DNA of 64,000 bases, from positions 468,495-532,494 of the forward strand of contig CAJJDO010000051.1 in the NCBI GenBank assembly GCA_905183005.1, written 5' to 3'. How positions within the stretch are numbered: the first letter of the stretch is position 1; the number at the start of each line of letters is the position of its first letter. The notes under the pieces are model-generated. The model was not told the DNA's origin and did not search any database. It worked only from the letters and a program-made list of their open reading frames with translations. Both the position numbers and the translations under genes were made by a program. Shown in pieces: positions 23,442 through 38,000 of the stretch. The DNA is from Paramecium pentaurelia (lineage: Eukaryota > Ciliophora > Oligohymenophorea > Peniculida > Parameciidae).

Positions 23442-25373
23442 ATGATAGAAGAAATTGAAAGTTTATACAGAAATAGAGCTATTTTAGAGAAGAGGATGGC
23501 TTAACAATCTCCAAAGTAAGTTTTAGTGGATGCTCTCTGTGATGATTTAGATGCATTTTTGGAATATGAAAGTTAAATCACAGGCTCATACATAAGAAGT
23601 TAAAGTAAGGTGATAGGCAGAAAATAATATTTATTTATGATTCCAGAGGGCATAACATTGTTGCAATTGATCAATTAGAATGGTAGATTATCAAGGATTC
23701 AAATCGAAGAGATTTACAAATAATTGTTATAGGCATTACATCAAATTCATACCAAATATAGTCTAGGAAGATGTTTTCATGTTGGTAATATTTATTACCA
23801 TAATAATTCAATATAAATGGCTGCTTTTGGGTTTTATCCTAATTTATAGCTGATACCTCCTGAATTCTTAGTAAGGGGAGAATAAAGTTAAAATAGAATA
23901 TATAGTTAGAGTATTGATGTTTGGTTGGTTGGTTGTATTATATATTAGTTGTTTACTGGTTAAGTTTTGAATAGTTTTAAGACATTAAAAGAATATCTGA
24001 CATTTTATAATTAAATTTAATCATTAAGAATAGATGAGGATTGGAAGAATCGTCTAATGAAAATGCTTCATCCAACAGAAGCTTAGAGATGTACATTCTT
24101 CTAGATGCACATTCATCATGAAATTTCTAATAGTTATTAAGAGGGTATTAAAGAATTTTATAAAAATATTTTTTTAACTTAGAATTACTCTTCATTAATA
24201 AAAATGAGAGAATTAATTGATGATAATTATATAGAATGGGCAGTGGTATCTAAATTCTTATTTAAATATTATAGCCTAAAGAATTTACGAAATAAATGGA
24301 GTTACCAAAAGTACTGAATCCTTTTCGTTATAGAATTCAACGTCCTAATCCTAATCCTAATCCACAAATATAAGAAAATCTTGCTCCTTATCCAAGAATA
24401 GCTAATACAACAGATTATTACTCTTAACCAATATAACCTTCTCCACCTTTTGAGGATCTATCAATAGATGATCCACCAATTTAGGATCTACCAATTGAGG
24501 ATCCACCAATTTAGAATCGACCAATTGAGAATCCACTAATTGATCCAATAGATTAAAGTCCTTAGCAATTAATGTAATATCCTGATTTAGGTTTTTTACC
24601 TTATAGATGCAGAGATTAAAATGTAAATAATAAGATTTATTATATAGGATTTTATTAAATTTAAAGATATTTGGATTGAATTACATTTTGAATCCTATAA
24701 ATGGTATTTGATGAATTCTTTAAAGCAACATATTGAATTATAAGAAATTAAAAGTCCTGTTGAAACATTTACAGTATATTGTTTACTAAAAATGGCCGTA
24801 CTCATGAGATAAGAGTTTGTCAGTTAATGGAATAATAAGTTTTTGAATTTTGATAATGAGCTATGGAAGAATTTCAAAACTAGTATATAAGCAAAAAAGT
24901 TTTTTAAAGATCTTTAAAATTAACTTAATGCAGATTTATCTATTATAAATGATAATTATTAACTTTGTAACTTTAAAAAACTTAGTAGTGAAGATGAAAA
25001 TATATTTAATTCAATTAAATCAATTATTAATATGCCTGAATAAGAATAAAATTCCAATAATTTTAAATTACCATATAGAAAATCTTTGAGAAAACTTTAT
25101 CATTCCATAAAAAATAGTTGTTAATAAGATTGTGATAACAAATTATAACTTACTTTATTACAATTAAAATTCATTATTTGTATGGGAATTTCATCAATAT
25201 TTTCACCAATAATTAGGGAAGTTATTTTCATTTAAGTAAAAAGAGCTCAAAATATATCTAATTTTGATAATCCCTATTATTTAGAATAAGAATTCTTTAG
25301 ATAGCAAGATGCAAATATTTTGAATAATCAAATTAAGATAATTGAAGAACAATTTTTTTAATCTTAAAGTTGA
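23442..25373 (+). CDS. kinase-like protein (pseudokinase) with C-terminal helical domain
   Basis: Two introns, 24246-24274 (29 nt) and 24623-24647 (25 nt), join what otherwise look like two genes; total 625 aa to TGA 25371-25373. Residues ~50-240 have the outline of a kinase domain: LLQALHQIHTKY before the catalytic loop, IPPEFL in the APE position, and DVWLVGCIIYQLFTGQ, the DxWxxG helix. But no HRD and no DFG are present (GNIYYHN and AAFGFYPN occupy those places) and no Gly-rich loop is visible. So it is likely catalytically dead. A Pro/Asn/Asp-rich linker (NPNPNPNP, DPPIQDLP) follows, then a ~230-residue helical C-terminal part that I do not recognise. Confidence 0.7.
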
Positions 25374-25439
25374 ATTACAAAAAATGAATTAATTAAAAGT
25401 AATAGAAAGCCAATATTTTATAAATATATATATTTCAAA

Positions 25440-28364
25440 TCAAAAGTCAAAATCATCTAATAAGTCTCCTTTTTCAGCCTTCTAAGCCAATTCTTTTTAC
25501 TAATTTATAATTATTTATAATAATACCTTATCTATTTTTTATTGATTTCCTAATCCTCTTTTATTTCCACCACCTCCAAATCCAGGTTCATAAGTTTCAC
25601 TATCATCTTTAGGGACTTCAAATTTTCTTTTTTGTTGATTTGGTCTATACTCTTCTTAATGTTTTGGAGCTCCTAATATTTCATCTAAAGTTAATTCTCT
25701 ATCTTCTTTATGTTGAACTTCTGGTACTTATTTTATATCTTTAATTTCTTAAATCTCTTCAATATTCTCTTTCTAAACAGGTTAATCTTCCCAAATATTT
25801 AATTTGTTATTGCCTCTATTTCTTCTTCCTTATTATTTATTTGGTTCTTGCTTTGTTTAAAATTCATTAGTTGGTTCTTCAGTTTTTGGAGCTTCAGGTT
25901 GTTTTTCATCAGTAAATATTTTAATTCTTCTTTATTTATTTCCATCATCAGATGGTTAATAGGATTATTATTAAGAGGTTAAGGATTATTATTATGATGA
26001 AATAGATTATTATTATGATTATTATTATTATTAATTGTTATTTTATTATTCTTATTGTTCATCCTAACCTACTCTCATTCTTCTTCTAGTAGGATATTCA
26101 GATTATTAAGTTTAATCCTATTTCTAATTAATTTAGATTGGCTATTCTATAGTTTATTATTATTCATTTGTATTATGATCTAATCCTCTAGGTCTATTGG
26201 TTGTTCTTCTAGTTGGAAAAGTAGGTTGATAATCTTCAATAGGTTTAGGCTATTCAAATTAAGTAGGTTGTTCAATAGGTTTATTGTTATTTTATTCATT
26301 AATTTCTTTATGTTGATCTCTAGGTTATTCAACTGGTTTAGATGGGTTAATTATGAATTGAGGAGTATCTTCTTATTAATTTTGTTATGGTTTCCTCATC
26401 ATTCTTATTATTCTAGAAGGACCTGTATATTCTATTTAAACATCATTAATATTATTTTATTGATTACTTTCATTATTGAGACCTAAATCAGTAGTAGGTT
26501 ATTAATCAACAGATTTTCTTATATTATTAAAAGGTTTTGAATTTAATTTATTTTGTTGATTAGGAGATTATAATTATTATTATATAATTTAAATATCTTA
26601 TTTAATTGGAGTAGATTATGATATTTGAATTTATTTTTTTTCTTCCTACTTTATTGGTTATTTTTATTATTCAGTTTCATCTTCACATATAATTTCCTCT
26701 TCTACTTCATTCTTTGATGTTAATTATTATGGTTTTTCATCTTACTTAACTGGTAATTTTAATTCTTTATGACTACTTTAATCTTACTATTATTTAGAAA
26801 TAGGGGGTTTTGCACTTTATAATTTTCGTTAATTTTCTTATGTTTTCTTTTCTTATTATAATGCTTCAGAAATATTTTCTTAAGTCATTGTTGCAGGAAT
26901 TGATTTAAATACATCAGATGGTACTTTAACTTTTAATTCTTCTTTTTATCTTCTTTAATCAATTAAAATCATTTCATTTGCATTAATTTATTAATCAAAC
27001 CGCTCTTTTTCTTTTTTCAATTCCTTAATTTCTTTTTCTATCATTTCTAATTATTTATCCTTCTTTTCCATTATAAGATTATGTTTTAATAAATTATCCT
27101 TCTAAGCCAAAAGTGCAATATATTATTCTTTTAATTTACTAAATGGTTTATCACCACTTATATCAATTTTATACTTTTCAGCTTCTTCTTCTAAAAGTTT
27201 CAATTCCTTATTAATTTTTGGAAGTTCAACCTCTTAAGTATTTTTTATGTTCTCCTTTTATTTATTCAATTATTCTTATTATTCCTTAATTTTCCTTCTT
27301 AAATTAACCATCTCTTAATTTAAACTGTTCCTCTCTTTATTCAACTTGTCAAAACCATCTTAATTCTCATATTTATCAAGATCCTTGCCTCGCTGTTTCT
27401 GTTACAAAAACTCTTACTTTTTTCTTTATTCTAATTTCTTCATTTCCTCTTCAAATTTCTTAATCTCCTCATCTAATTTCATTATGTAATTGATTTATTA
27501 TATCTATTATATTCTATTATTTAATTTATTAATCTCTTCTTCTTATTACTCTAATTTTTTTTGGTTAATTTCAATCTCCTTATCAATAACAGTTCCACCA
27601 GAAACTTGAGATTAAGCTGTCTTTTACCTCTTCATTGATGGTTATGGTTATGGTTGTGGAGGTAGACGTTAAGCATTTTGTTCAACTAATTTGGAAACTT
27701 CATCAGAGATTTCTTTAAGTTTTTATCTGAGCTATTTATTTTCATCATGCAATTGTTTTGGTTTCCAATTTGAGTAATCTTACTAAGCCATAAGTTCAGC
27801 ATATTTCTCTTAATATGTGGGCTTCTATTTAATAGGTTGAGTTGGCAAAGGAGGTCTCTTCTTTTATTTTGGAGGTTCCATAATAGAAGTTGGTTAATTG
27901 GATTGATTATTCTTATTATCTTTAATTTCTTTGTTTTATTAGTTATTATTTGAAATATCAACTACTTACTCTTTATCAGATTCATCATCATTCTGCTAAT
28001 ATTCATTTTACTCATAATCTTCATTATATTATTCTTCTTCATTTTCCTCCTCGTTATATTAATCATCATTATCTTCAGGGACTTCTTCATTTACTTCTTA
28101 TTCTACATCTTCTTCATTGTTATTATCTTCAACTAAACCCTCACTCTAATCTTCATATTCATAGACTTCACCTTCTTCCTCCTCCTCAGGTGGTTAAGGT
28201 GTATGAGTTATCTAATTTGAAATTGGATTTTTGTCCTATTCTTTTTTTAGTAATTAATTGTTGGGTATTTGTTAATCATCTCCTCCCATTAGATCTTCCT
28301 CATAATTGAATTCTTCATTATTAAGGTCATCATTTTCTATTTCTCCAAATTCATCTTAATCCAT
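25440..28364 (-). CDS. acidic, Gln-rich coiled-coil protein
   Basis: ATG at 28364; a 27-nt, in-frame GTA...TAG intron is likely at 25500-25526, giving 965 aa (974 if retained) to TGA 25440-25442. The N-terminal ~130 residues are very acidic (runs of EEE, NDD). Residues ~190-480 are coiled coil. A long Gln/Asn/Pro-rich section follows with repeated basic motifs (PTRRTTNRPRG, YPTRRRMRVGQ). The C terminus has QGRRNRGNNKLNIWED, LTLDEILGAPK and ETYEPGFGGGGNKRG, ending KGDLLDDFDF. The acidic head and basic Arg clusters suggest a scaffold binding filaments, microtubules or RNA. No orthologue is recognised. Convergent with the kinase-like gene, 66 bp away. Confidence 0.75.
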
Positions 28365-29049
28365 TAAAATAATTAAAATGAATATCTGCTAATTCTCAAA
28401 GCTTTTGCATAAACAATAAATTTAAACAATTCACAAACTAACATTCTAAATAATAGAATACTTCATACATAAAGATAAATTACTTAAGTTTTCAAGAAAA
28501 CAAAAAGCTAAAAAAATGTTATATCTATAGATCTGATATGCCATCAGCCTTACATAACAATAACTAGAGTTTTTGTATTTAATTCTCCTTAAATAAGCAA
28601 TAGTTGATACTCATTTATCATAATGTTTATAGAGTATTAATTTACATAAGGTAATTGGATATACAAGTATGAGATTGAGTAAGAAATAATTATTAACTTT
28701 AAAATTGTTAAACAAGTGAATATTATTGACATTCATAATTAGAGAAAGAACTCACTGATAAGGAAATGGCTGCAATATTAAACAATTATTATTAATGGAA
28801 TTGATATAAAATTTTATTGATTATTAAAGAACTTCTAATATCATAAATTATTTCCTATAAAATTGATTTAAATAGTCAAATTTATCTCTTAAGAAACCAT
28901 TAAAAGAATATTTAAATGAAGAGATATTTATTATAGAGAAATAATAATTTCAGATTATTATATAGATTAGAAATTAAAAAATATATACAAGTAAATCAAA
29001 TTCACTTATATTTATATGTGTTTATATAATCATTAAATAGATATAAATA
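28365..29049. other. intergenic region upstream of the coiled-coil gene
   Basis: About 685 bp between two minus-strand genes. Short open stretches exist but none has a consistent frame, so nothing is called. Confidence 0.5.
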
Positions 29050-32000
29050 TCATCTGCCTTTTATTATTATTCTGGCTTATCTTATATTTATAGTATCCTA
29101 ATCTAGATCAGATTATAAATCTATTGTCATTAATGTCAGATTATCATCAATTATAGGAATTTATAAATTTTTTGGTTGTTCACCTTCCAAAGTTGAAATG
29201 AGAATAAATGGAATAGATGTAGAGAATGAATTGCCAACTTCTATTAATTTATGTTTCTCTAAATTCCATTAACAATTTTGGCATTCTAATCCTCCAAGTA
29301 GATAAGACCCATCATTCAATTATAATTGTTATACATTATTTATATCAGTACATTTTGATATATCTGTATAAATATTGAGATTCCAAGGATTGAGACCATT
29401 TTTGCGACTAAATTGTAATTTAAAGTATTCCAATAATGCTTATGGAATAAAAAGATAACTCAAATCAAAATATCTTCTATTTTGTTAATCTTTTAATATC
29501 CTTAATTGATTAATATTTTAATTCACCATTTCTACTAAATTATAAATGATCAATTTAGATTTTGGTTTGAACCACAAATATTAATAGAGTTCTTCTGAAA
29601 AATACATAACTTATTTATCTTAAATTCTGTTGAGATATTGGTTCAATACTTATAATAGTATATTATACTTTTATATCTGAATATTAATGTATTAATCAAG
29701 TGCATCAATATATTAAATGTTTTATTTATTTTTATTCATGATATTAAGTGCTGTTTTTCGATAATATTAAGAAAATGGTTTTGAATCATTTTTTTAAAAT
29801 GAATACTTTCTAGATAATTTCTATTCTAATTTAATTAAACTAAGAGGTTCCACTAATTTAATCTATTTGATTTAAGGATTATATACATTAATCTCAGTAC
29901 TATTAGTTAATAATGAAAACTACTAAATTATCTATTAATTTTAATCATTATTAATAGTAAAATTATTATATCCATATCCAATACTATAAGTATCATAAGT
30001 ATCTGGAATAAGATTAATTATCTCATCCAACCATACATCATTTCCAATAGGAAGTGTATGAAAATGTAAGTATTAATAATTTTTAGTATTTATTTATTAA
30101 TTACAATGTTTATAAATTATACTTTCTATAGTCTATATATCTTAAGGAGGAACATTATATATCCCATCAGTTATAACTTTAAACATACTATTAATGTTAG
30201 TGTTAATGAAGTATGGCAAATTATATTTCAAAATTAAATTTAAATCTTATAATGTATAAGATTCAGTTCTTAAATTTAATAGAAGATTCCTTTAAATAAT
30301 AAAAAAATGCATATAACATAGACTATAAGTAAGTTTTTTCATTTCGCTTGTATTATTATTATCAACTTTAGGAATGTATTTTCTGATATTCTAACTTATT
30401 TATTAATTATATTGTAGAAATGACTTTTAACAATTTAACAATGTTTTATCAAGTAAAATATCTTCGTCTAAATTTTCAATTATATAATGTGGGTATTTAC
30501 TCTGAATAATTTATTCCTACAATTCCATAGGATAATGTGATAGATTAATAAATAAATATTATTGATTAAGTTCTTGTTAACCTTTGTAAATAGGTATATT
30601 GATATCTTCAATCAATTTATTTAATTATGATTAAACATATATGATTTATTTTATACTAGTCTATTAATTATTATTAGTTTTGATTAATTTTAAGTATTTT
30701 GTTGATCTGTCCTTTACATATTCATTGATAAATTTTCTAAGATCTTTTGGTTTAAATGCTTTGATTAAAATGAGTTTCTCAAATATTGATAACTTCTCTT
30801 CATATTCATTTGGCATTGATAATGTATCATCCAACCATTTCTACCAATCTTTAGGATATCTTTAGATTTAAGTGTACAAATCATCGAATGATGATGACAA
30901 ACTCATAATATATTTAATTTCCTCCCATTATTCTTGTTTAATGAATGATACATTTAAGGATTTAGGGTATTTACTTAAATCCTTTTGTAATTATTAACCT
31001 ATTATATATTAGTATTAATCTTAAGATATAATTCTATTACTTAGATCTATTTAAGTAAATAAAATGAATTTTATTAATAAATGATGTTCTATTTTAAATT
31101 AATTTTCTATCAAATTAATAGTCTACAATGTGAAATAATTACTTATTATCCAATATCGTTCAGGACTATCAACTTTAATTGAATCCATAACTTACATTAA
31201 TTTATCCAATAGTTACTACATTGTTATATAATAACGACGATCGAAAACATAAGATTATTATAGACTTTAATAAATTAATAAGAATCTCACCATTAAAGGA
31301 TGATAAATTTCAAAATTGAATTGTCCATTATGTTATTTCAATTATTCCTATTAATCAATTAGATATTGAATTTGATTAATAACATCTAAATTAATTATAC
31401 TATTAAATTAAGAGGATATTAACAAACTCAATTGTTATTCATAGTGAGAATCCATTATTGGACGATCATTATCCAAAAGGTATCCCAAATTTATCAAAGA
31501 TAGATTCTCTTCATCATATTATTATATTAATCTATCAAATGTATCAGGATTATCTTTTTGAAGTATATTTAGTAATGCATATGATTCAATTTCCTTATCT
31601 TACTTTTTATAATAAATGGTTCTCAATAAAGATTAAGCTCTAATCTCTTTTCTTATTTAATAAGAAATTAAATATATTTTAATCTCTTATTATTATTGAT
31701 ATTACTAATAAATAAATGATCTCCATTATTAAGATTTTAATATATCATTAATAATTACATCTTTTATGATAAAACATTATTGAGTTTATTAATTATTTTT
31801 GATTTCAGTAATATTATTATTATTGAATGTAATCACATAGGCTGTTGGATAATATTATTGAAGATATTCTTAAGACAAATTTTCAGGATCAATAATTAAT
31901 ATAATATTCTTTTGATTCTAAAATTTCAAATTTAATAGTAATTACATATTCTCATAATCTAATTTATATTATAAGTTTAAATTATCAATTAATTTCTATG

Positions 32001-35000
32001 TTATTTATTGATTATAACTTTGACAAATACTTTGTACAAAATTGATATCCATTAATTAGATTTATTATTATTATAAATTAAAAATATTCTATTACCATTA
32101 AACTTTATAAGGATTCAAATATTTCAGACATTTCTTTGTTGCCTCAAAAATCTTAGATATCTTTTCCAATTCATCTGTCAAAATACGTAATTTAGATTGA
32201 TAAATATCAATTTATTATTCCTATTTTTATATCATTGCTATTCTCAATTCTTGTTTATTATTCATCTCCTCAACTGCTACTTTATCATTATGAAGATTAT
32301 TTTATAATTAAATCAAAATTTACTAATATTTACAAATATTTATAGCAATCTAATAGATAGTTTAGATTTATTATGAAGATTTTGGATATTTCAATATAAT
32401 TTATTCAATCTAATATTATTCCAATTATGGTAAATCAACTAAATGTATTAATTCCATTTATAATGGTTATAAAAAAGGGAATTCTTAAATAATGTGAAAT
32501 TGTTGCAATCTTTATTTACTATATTATTGGAATTATTAATTTAATTATAATTATTATTTATTAATTTTCTATTCACATTTATTAATATTCTCATTCAATT
32601 TATTAATTTATTAATTAATATCTCCCAACTCTAATTTATCCTTAGATATCTCATTATTTAATATTTTAATTTAATTACTTACATCCTAATGTTCTTAATT
32701 GTACTAATTGTACTATTCTGTTATTGTAATGAATTCAGTATTTGCCTCTTCTATTTTATTTAAAACCTTTTAATAGATTATAATTAATCTCTAATTTTCA
32801 GATTTCGATTGTTAATACTATGTTTGGAATAATTATAGATGATCAATGAATTATTGAATATATCCTTAAGATTATTCAAAGACCTTGCAAAATAGTTTAT
32901 TATCAATAGATCTATCATTAAGAATCTAAATAGCTACCTCTTATTGAAAAATCTTAGGCCACTCAAATAATCTGATAATCTAACATTTATATAATATTCT
33001 CCTATACTAATCTAATTATTTCATATCCTCAATCAATAAACAAATATGTAATAATGATATAGAATCATTTCTCAATATACATTAGTTGTAACAATATTAA
33101 ATAGGATAAGAGATGAATTGATACACATTTTCATTTATTTCGGTTATATAAATGATATGATTCTACTAATCCCAATTTTACAATAGATCATCTAATCCAA
33201 TATCATTATATTTCTATTAATATTACATAATAAGTTAAGCTAATCTGATAAAGGAATTCCTACCACTTCCAATTTTACCTTAAATTACAACATGTTAATC
33301 ATATTACCATCCCCTCATTATATATACAATTTTTTATAGATGACTTTCATGTAAAAATAGATTTTGAAAATTCTTCTATTTGATTTCATCATAAATCTCT
33401 ATTGTTTATTAATATGGAATCTCAATCCTATAATCACCAAAATTTAGATCTTTCACAAATCTATCCAAATTTTCCAAATCTACAATATCCAATATTCCAC
33501 CTATTACTCTCATGATATTTTAATAGAATTGATAAATAAATTATTGAGGATCAGTTAGAACAATTAATGGATTTAAGATTCTATGCCAAATAGTATTATT
33601 ATCAAATATATATTGATAACACCAATGGTTATTCCATTTTTATTTGAATTTATGTTACAAATTCAAAATTCCATCATTTATATAATCTAATTCTAAATAT
33701 TACTTTAGTTTATCTTTAACCTTATCAATAATTATCTTAGTATAGATACTTTAAATTAATGGAATTCTGTTAGTATTAATGAAAACAAAATGTTTGAATT
33801 GATTATATTTATAAATTAATCGTTCCTATGAAGTTCCTAATAAATAAAAATTGCTAATATATTTCAATTAATAATTATTCTTCTTATCAAATATATAATT
33901 ACATTCATTTAATTATTTAATAAATATACGACATTAATTTGATAAATTGATATCCTCAACTATAAAATGTTAAATCTAACCAAAAGGTGGAGATAAACAC
34001 AATTACTTATCTTTTTTATATGTCATTAACTTTTTATCTATGAACTCTTAAAATTCAATTGATTTAGTTTGATGACTAAAATATAAACCGTTTGATGATT
34101 TTAATTTAGCCAAAATACTCTTATTACAAGAAATATCACCATAAAATAGTATATGACTCTACAATTCTTATATGGCATATAATTCTTATTGACTGAAATA
34201 AAATTATAAAATTGTATTATTATAAGATGATTACTAATTGAAAAGTTAATCTAATTATCTTTCTTAAATGATCATTAAAATTGAATCAATTACAAGTGAT
34301 TTATTTTCTTAATCCAATATTAAACTGAACATTATGTATATTGTATATGTACTAATATTATCTACATCTAATTATGTGAATTTACTATACTATTATTCAT
34401 CATAATAGATACTCAATATCTTAGCTGAACATTGTAATAAATATTATATTGAATATGGAAAGTTAATAAATTTTTAATAGTATTATTCTATTTGATTAAT
34501 CAAATTACGAGCCAATAAAGTTTATAATTCAAAATTGTGAATAAATTATTTTAATTCTTAAATGAGAAATTGATGATTTGAAATATTATTATCATAATAA
34601 AAGAGTGTAAAATTAGTTAATGATCCAGGATCTTATGTTGATAGATCATTACTTTCAAATATTGTATTTCTATTTTAATAAATTAAACTATTGAATAAAA
34701 CAAAGTTATCTTATCTGTAATAGATTTTATTCTATTTATCATTTATTATAAAATGATAAAAATTGAAATGTTAACTATGTTACAAAATTATAAACAATTC
34801 CTCATCATCATAAGCATCAATTTCAAGATAGAGAATATTATTTTATTTAGTTGATGATAATAGAATATTTTAATTTATATTTTATTTTACAAGTTTAAAT
34901 TGAAATAATTCCTAAATCAATTTACTCTTTCCATTATTTGGTTAACCATAAACTAAAATGAGATTATTATCATTTAATAATGAATTCAATTATTCCATAT

Positions 35001-38000
35001 GATATCTATTTTCATCTCTGTTTGGAATATATTCATTCACTATTTAATTAAATAATTATCTATCATCATTATTCATCTAATATTGTAATACTTCCATAAA
35101 ATCATTTAATTTAATTGTTTATAAAGATTTTATTACTTAATTAAATGTATTAAATCTTTAAAAATTAAACAAATCAGTACCAAAAACATTATTTAATGTT
35201 TATATTAATTTCAACAATATCTCAACTATGTCCTTATTATATATCATTTAAATAAGTGCTTACCATAAGATCATAATATCTGGTTAATAGACATGAATAT
35301 TCTTAAACAATAAGATTGGATAATGTACATCTGATATTAGAGTTAGAAAATGTTTATTATATATTTTCACTTATCTCCCTTCCAAATCTTAAATCTAAAG
35401 TTATTACCATAAAGCATTACAAATCTAATTGAATATTGTTTACAAAATTAATTTATCATCTTATTATATATATTAATATCCAGAGATTATCAATAATGAA
35501 TTTGATTATATTGATCCATATATGCATTATAATATATATTAGAAATCATAATCTTAATTAGTAATTTAAATTTATTTATAATATCTTCCTAACATTTATG
35601 AATATTGTGTAATAATATAATATTTACTATTATGACCTATCAAATGTGGTAATCTATTAATTTAAAATGCTTGATTCATAAATAAAATAGATTATTCAGA
35701 TTATTTCCATGAATGATAATTAAATTAATCACCAAAAAATTCAAATTAATATTAGATTTTATTATTTAACAAATTAATTATTATATTTTCATCATCATAA
35801 TAATATTTAAGTTATTTAATATAGAAATAATCTTTATCACTATTAATTTTAAATTAATTTATCTCTTAAATTAGATTTTTTTAATTATTCAATATCATTA
35901 TAATTGCAATCTATCGTAATTATTACTTAACTGATTATTTTATTGAATGTAATTATTTTATTTATTCTTGTATTTCATATTATTTAAATTCTACTAATTC
36001 ATTCCAATCCTTTTCATCATTCTATAAAATATCATCCAACATCATAGTATAATTTATATTCATACATATATAAATTATTTAAATTGGATATTACACTATC
36101 TATTAATAATTATCAGCATGTTTAAGTGCATTCTTTATAATCTATCTTAATCCTTATTTCATTCCCTCCTCAATATTTTTGAACCAATCCTCAATCTCTC
36201 CTTTCATTGGACAATACTTAATAGTTATCTAATCATTTTCCATTGAATATAAAGATGTAATAGAATCTTTATTCTAATCATAATCAAATTAATGGATATT
36301 TTGAAAAAATAAACTTAGATATTGTTATATAGCAGTAGGATGTTTAATTTCAGTGATAACTTTATTAAATTAAGAATTTGTAAGAAAATTAAATCTTGGG
36401 AATAAATACTTCTTCTTTTCAAATTACTCATTCAATTATTAAATAATGCTCTTACAATTATAATTATCTTATTGAATTTGTGTTAAATACTTCTTTTCAT
36501 TTTCATCTTTAATCCATATTTCTAAATTTTTTTATTATTATAATAATCTTATCAATTATTTCCAATTTTTTTCTTAATTTTAATATAATTTAATTTCCTT
36601 ACTTTAATTCTTTTGATTAATTTAGTTTGATAATAAATTATTTAAATAAGATTATGTATCTTGTAAGAGAATCAATTAATTAATATATTCTTACAAATAA
36701 ACTATATACTTTAATTGTAAATCAATTCTATTTCTTAGATCATCAATATTAGGTTGACCAAGAATAGTATTGATATTCAAAATATTCTCATCTAATAAAT
36801 CATTCAATTAATTTAAATTAGTAATTGAATATTGATCTTTTGTTCCTTTAACCTTTTAAATAATTAATTTATGATTCTTCCAAAACTCTTCTAATTTAAT
36901 AAGTGAATTCATTGTTTAATTTTCATATTGAATAATGATTAATAATTATTATAAATTATCTTATTATTCATTAATATCTGATTAATATAAATATTAAGTA
37001 GTAAATACTGGATGTGATGGATTATTACATATTTATAATATTAATTATAATAAATTTTTATCCTATTGTTTATCTTTCTTACACACTTAAGCTACAATAT
37101 TCTAATCATAATCTTTAATTTTTATAATAATTTCAATTACATTAAATAATTTTAATTCTTTCATTAATTCTTACTTTATTTCAGCCAATTAACCTTAAAC
37201 AAATATTTTACAATCTTCAATTTAATCTAATAAATTCTAATAAGTTTTCTTTATAAAAAATAGATTTAAATCAAGAAAATGTTCTCTCATCCACTCTTAT
37301 TGTAAATTGTGAATCTTATGAATTTCTATTTACAATTACTTAAATTAAACATATTTATTTTTTATCTCATGTAATTACTCATTATGATATTATTCTATTT
37401 GTAAAGAATGTGAATACTACTTTAAATCTTCATATTCCAATTCTAAAGTTATTAATTAACTATATAATTAAGAAATAGAGTTTATTTCATTTATGTCTTT
37501 ATTGTTTTCAAATTATTCACAAAATTATAATACTTTCTAATGAAAAAATGGAGTCAATTTTCTGAACTCCTTTTCAAATTTATCTTAAACTAATCCATAT
37601 TGATTTTATAAATCATAAAATTTATATTAAAATAATTAATATTAACTAACTATCTTATCCCAAATATCCTTTATAGGAATAGTTTAATCTTCATTAATAT
37701 AAATTCTATTATAAACATGTAATTCTTCTATTTATTAATCAATTTCTTCATAATTTTATTTTATCAACATATAATTCTCTTAATATATTACATATTGTTT
37801 CAAAGTTACTGGTTTCAATTTCAATTTCTCCAACCAATCTTAAATTGTTTCTTAAATTACTTTACATCTACCTCTAAGTTCTTTATCTACCTTCTGATTA
37901 ATCACTTAAATCTTATTCTTAAAGAAAGTTTACATTTATAATTTAAAGAGTTGGATATTCAATCTCAAAAATCCAATATCCACTATATTTTCTATATTCT

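Noticed and set aside
23442..24319. Kinase-like part as a separate gene ending at TGA 24317-24319
   Set aside because: A 29-nt GTA...TAG intron at 24246-24274 removes that stop and joins the frame to the following exon with exact codon arithmetic.
27950..28309. Plus-strand 119-codon His/Leu-rich frame
   Set aside because: It is antisense to the acidic head of the Q-rich coiled-coil gene.
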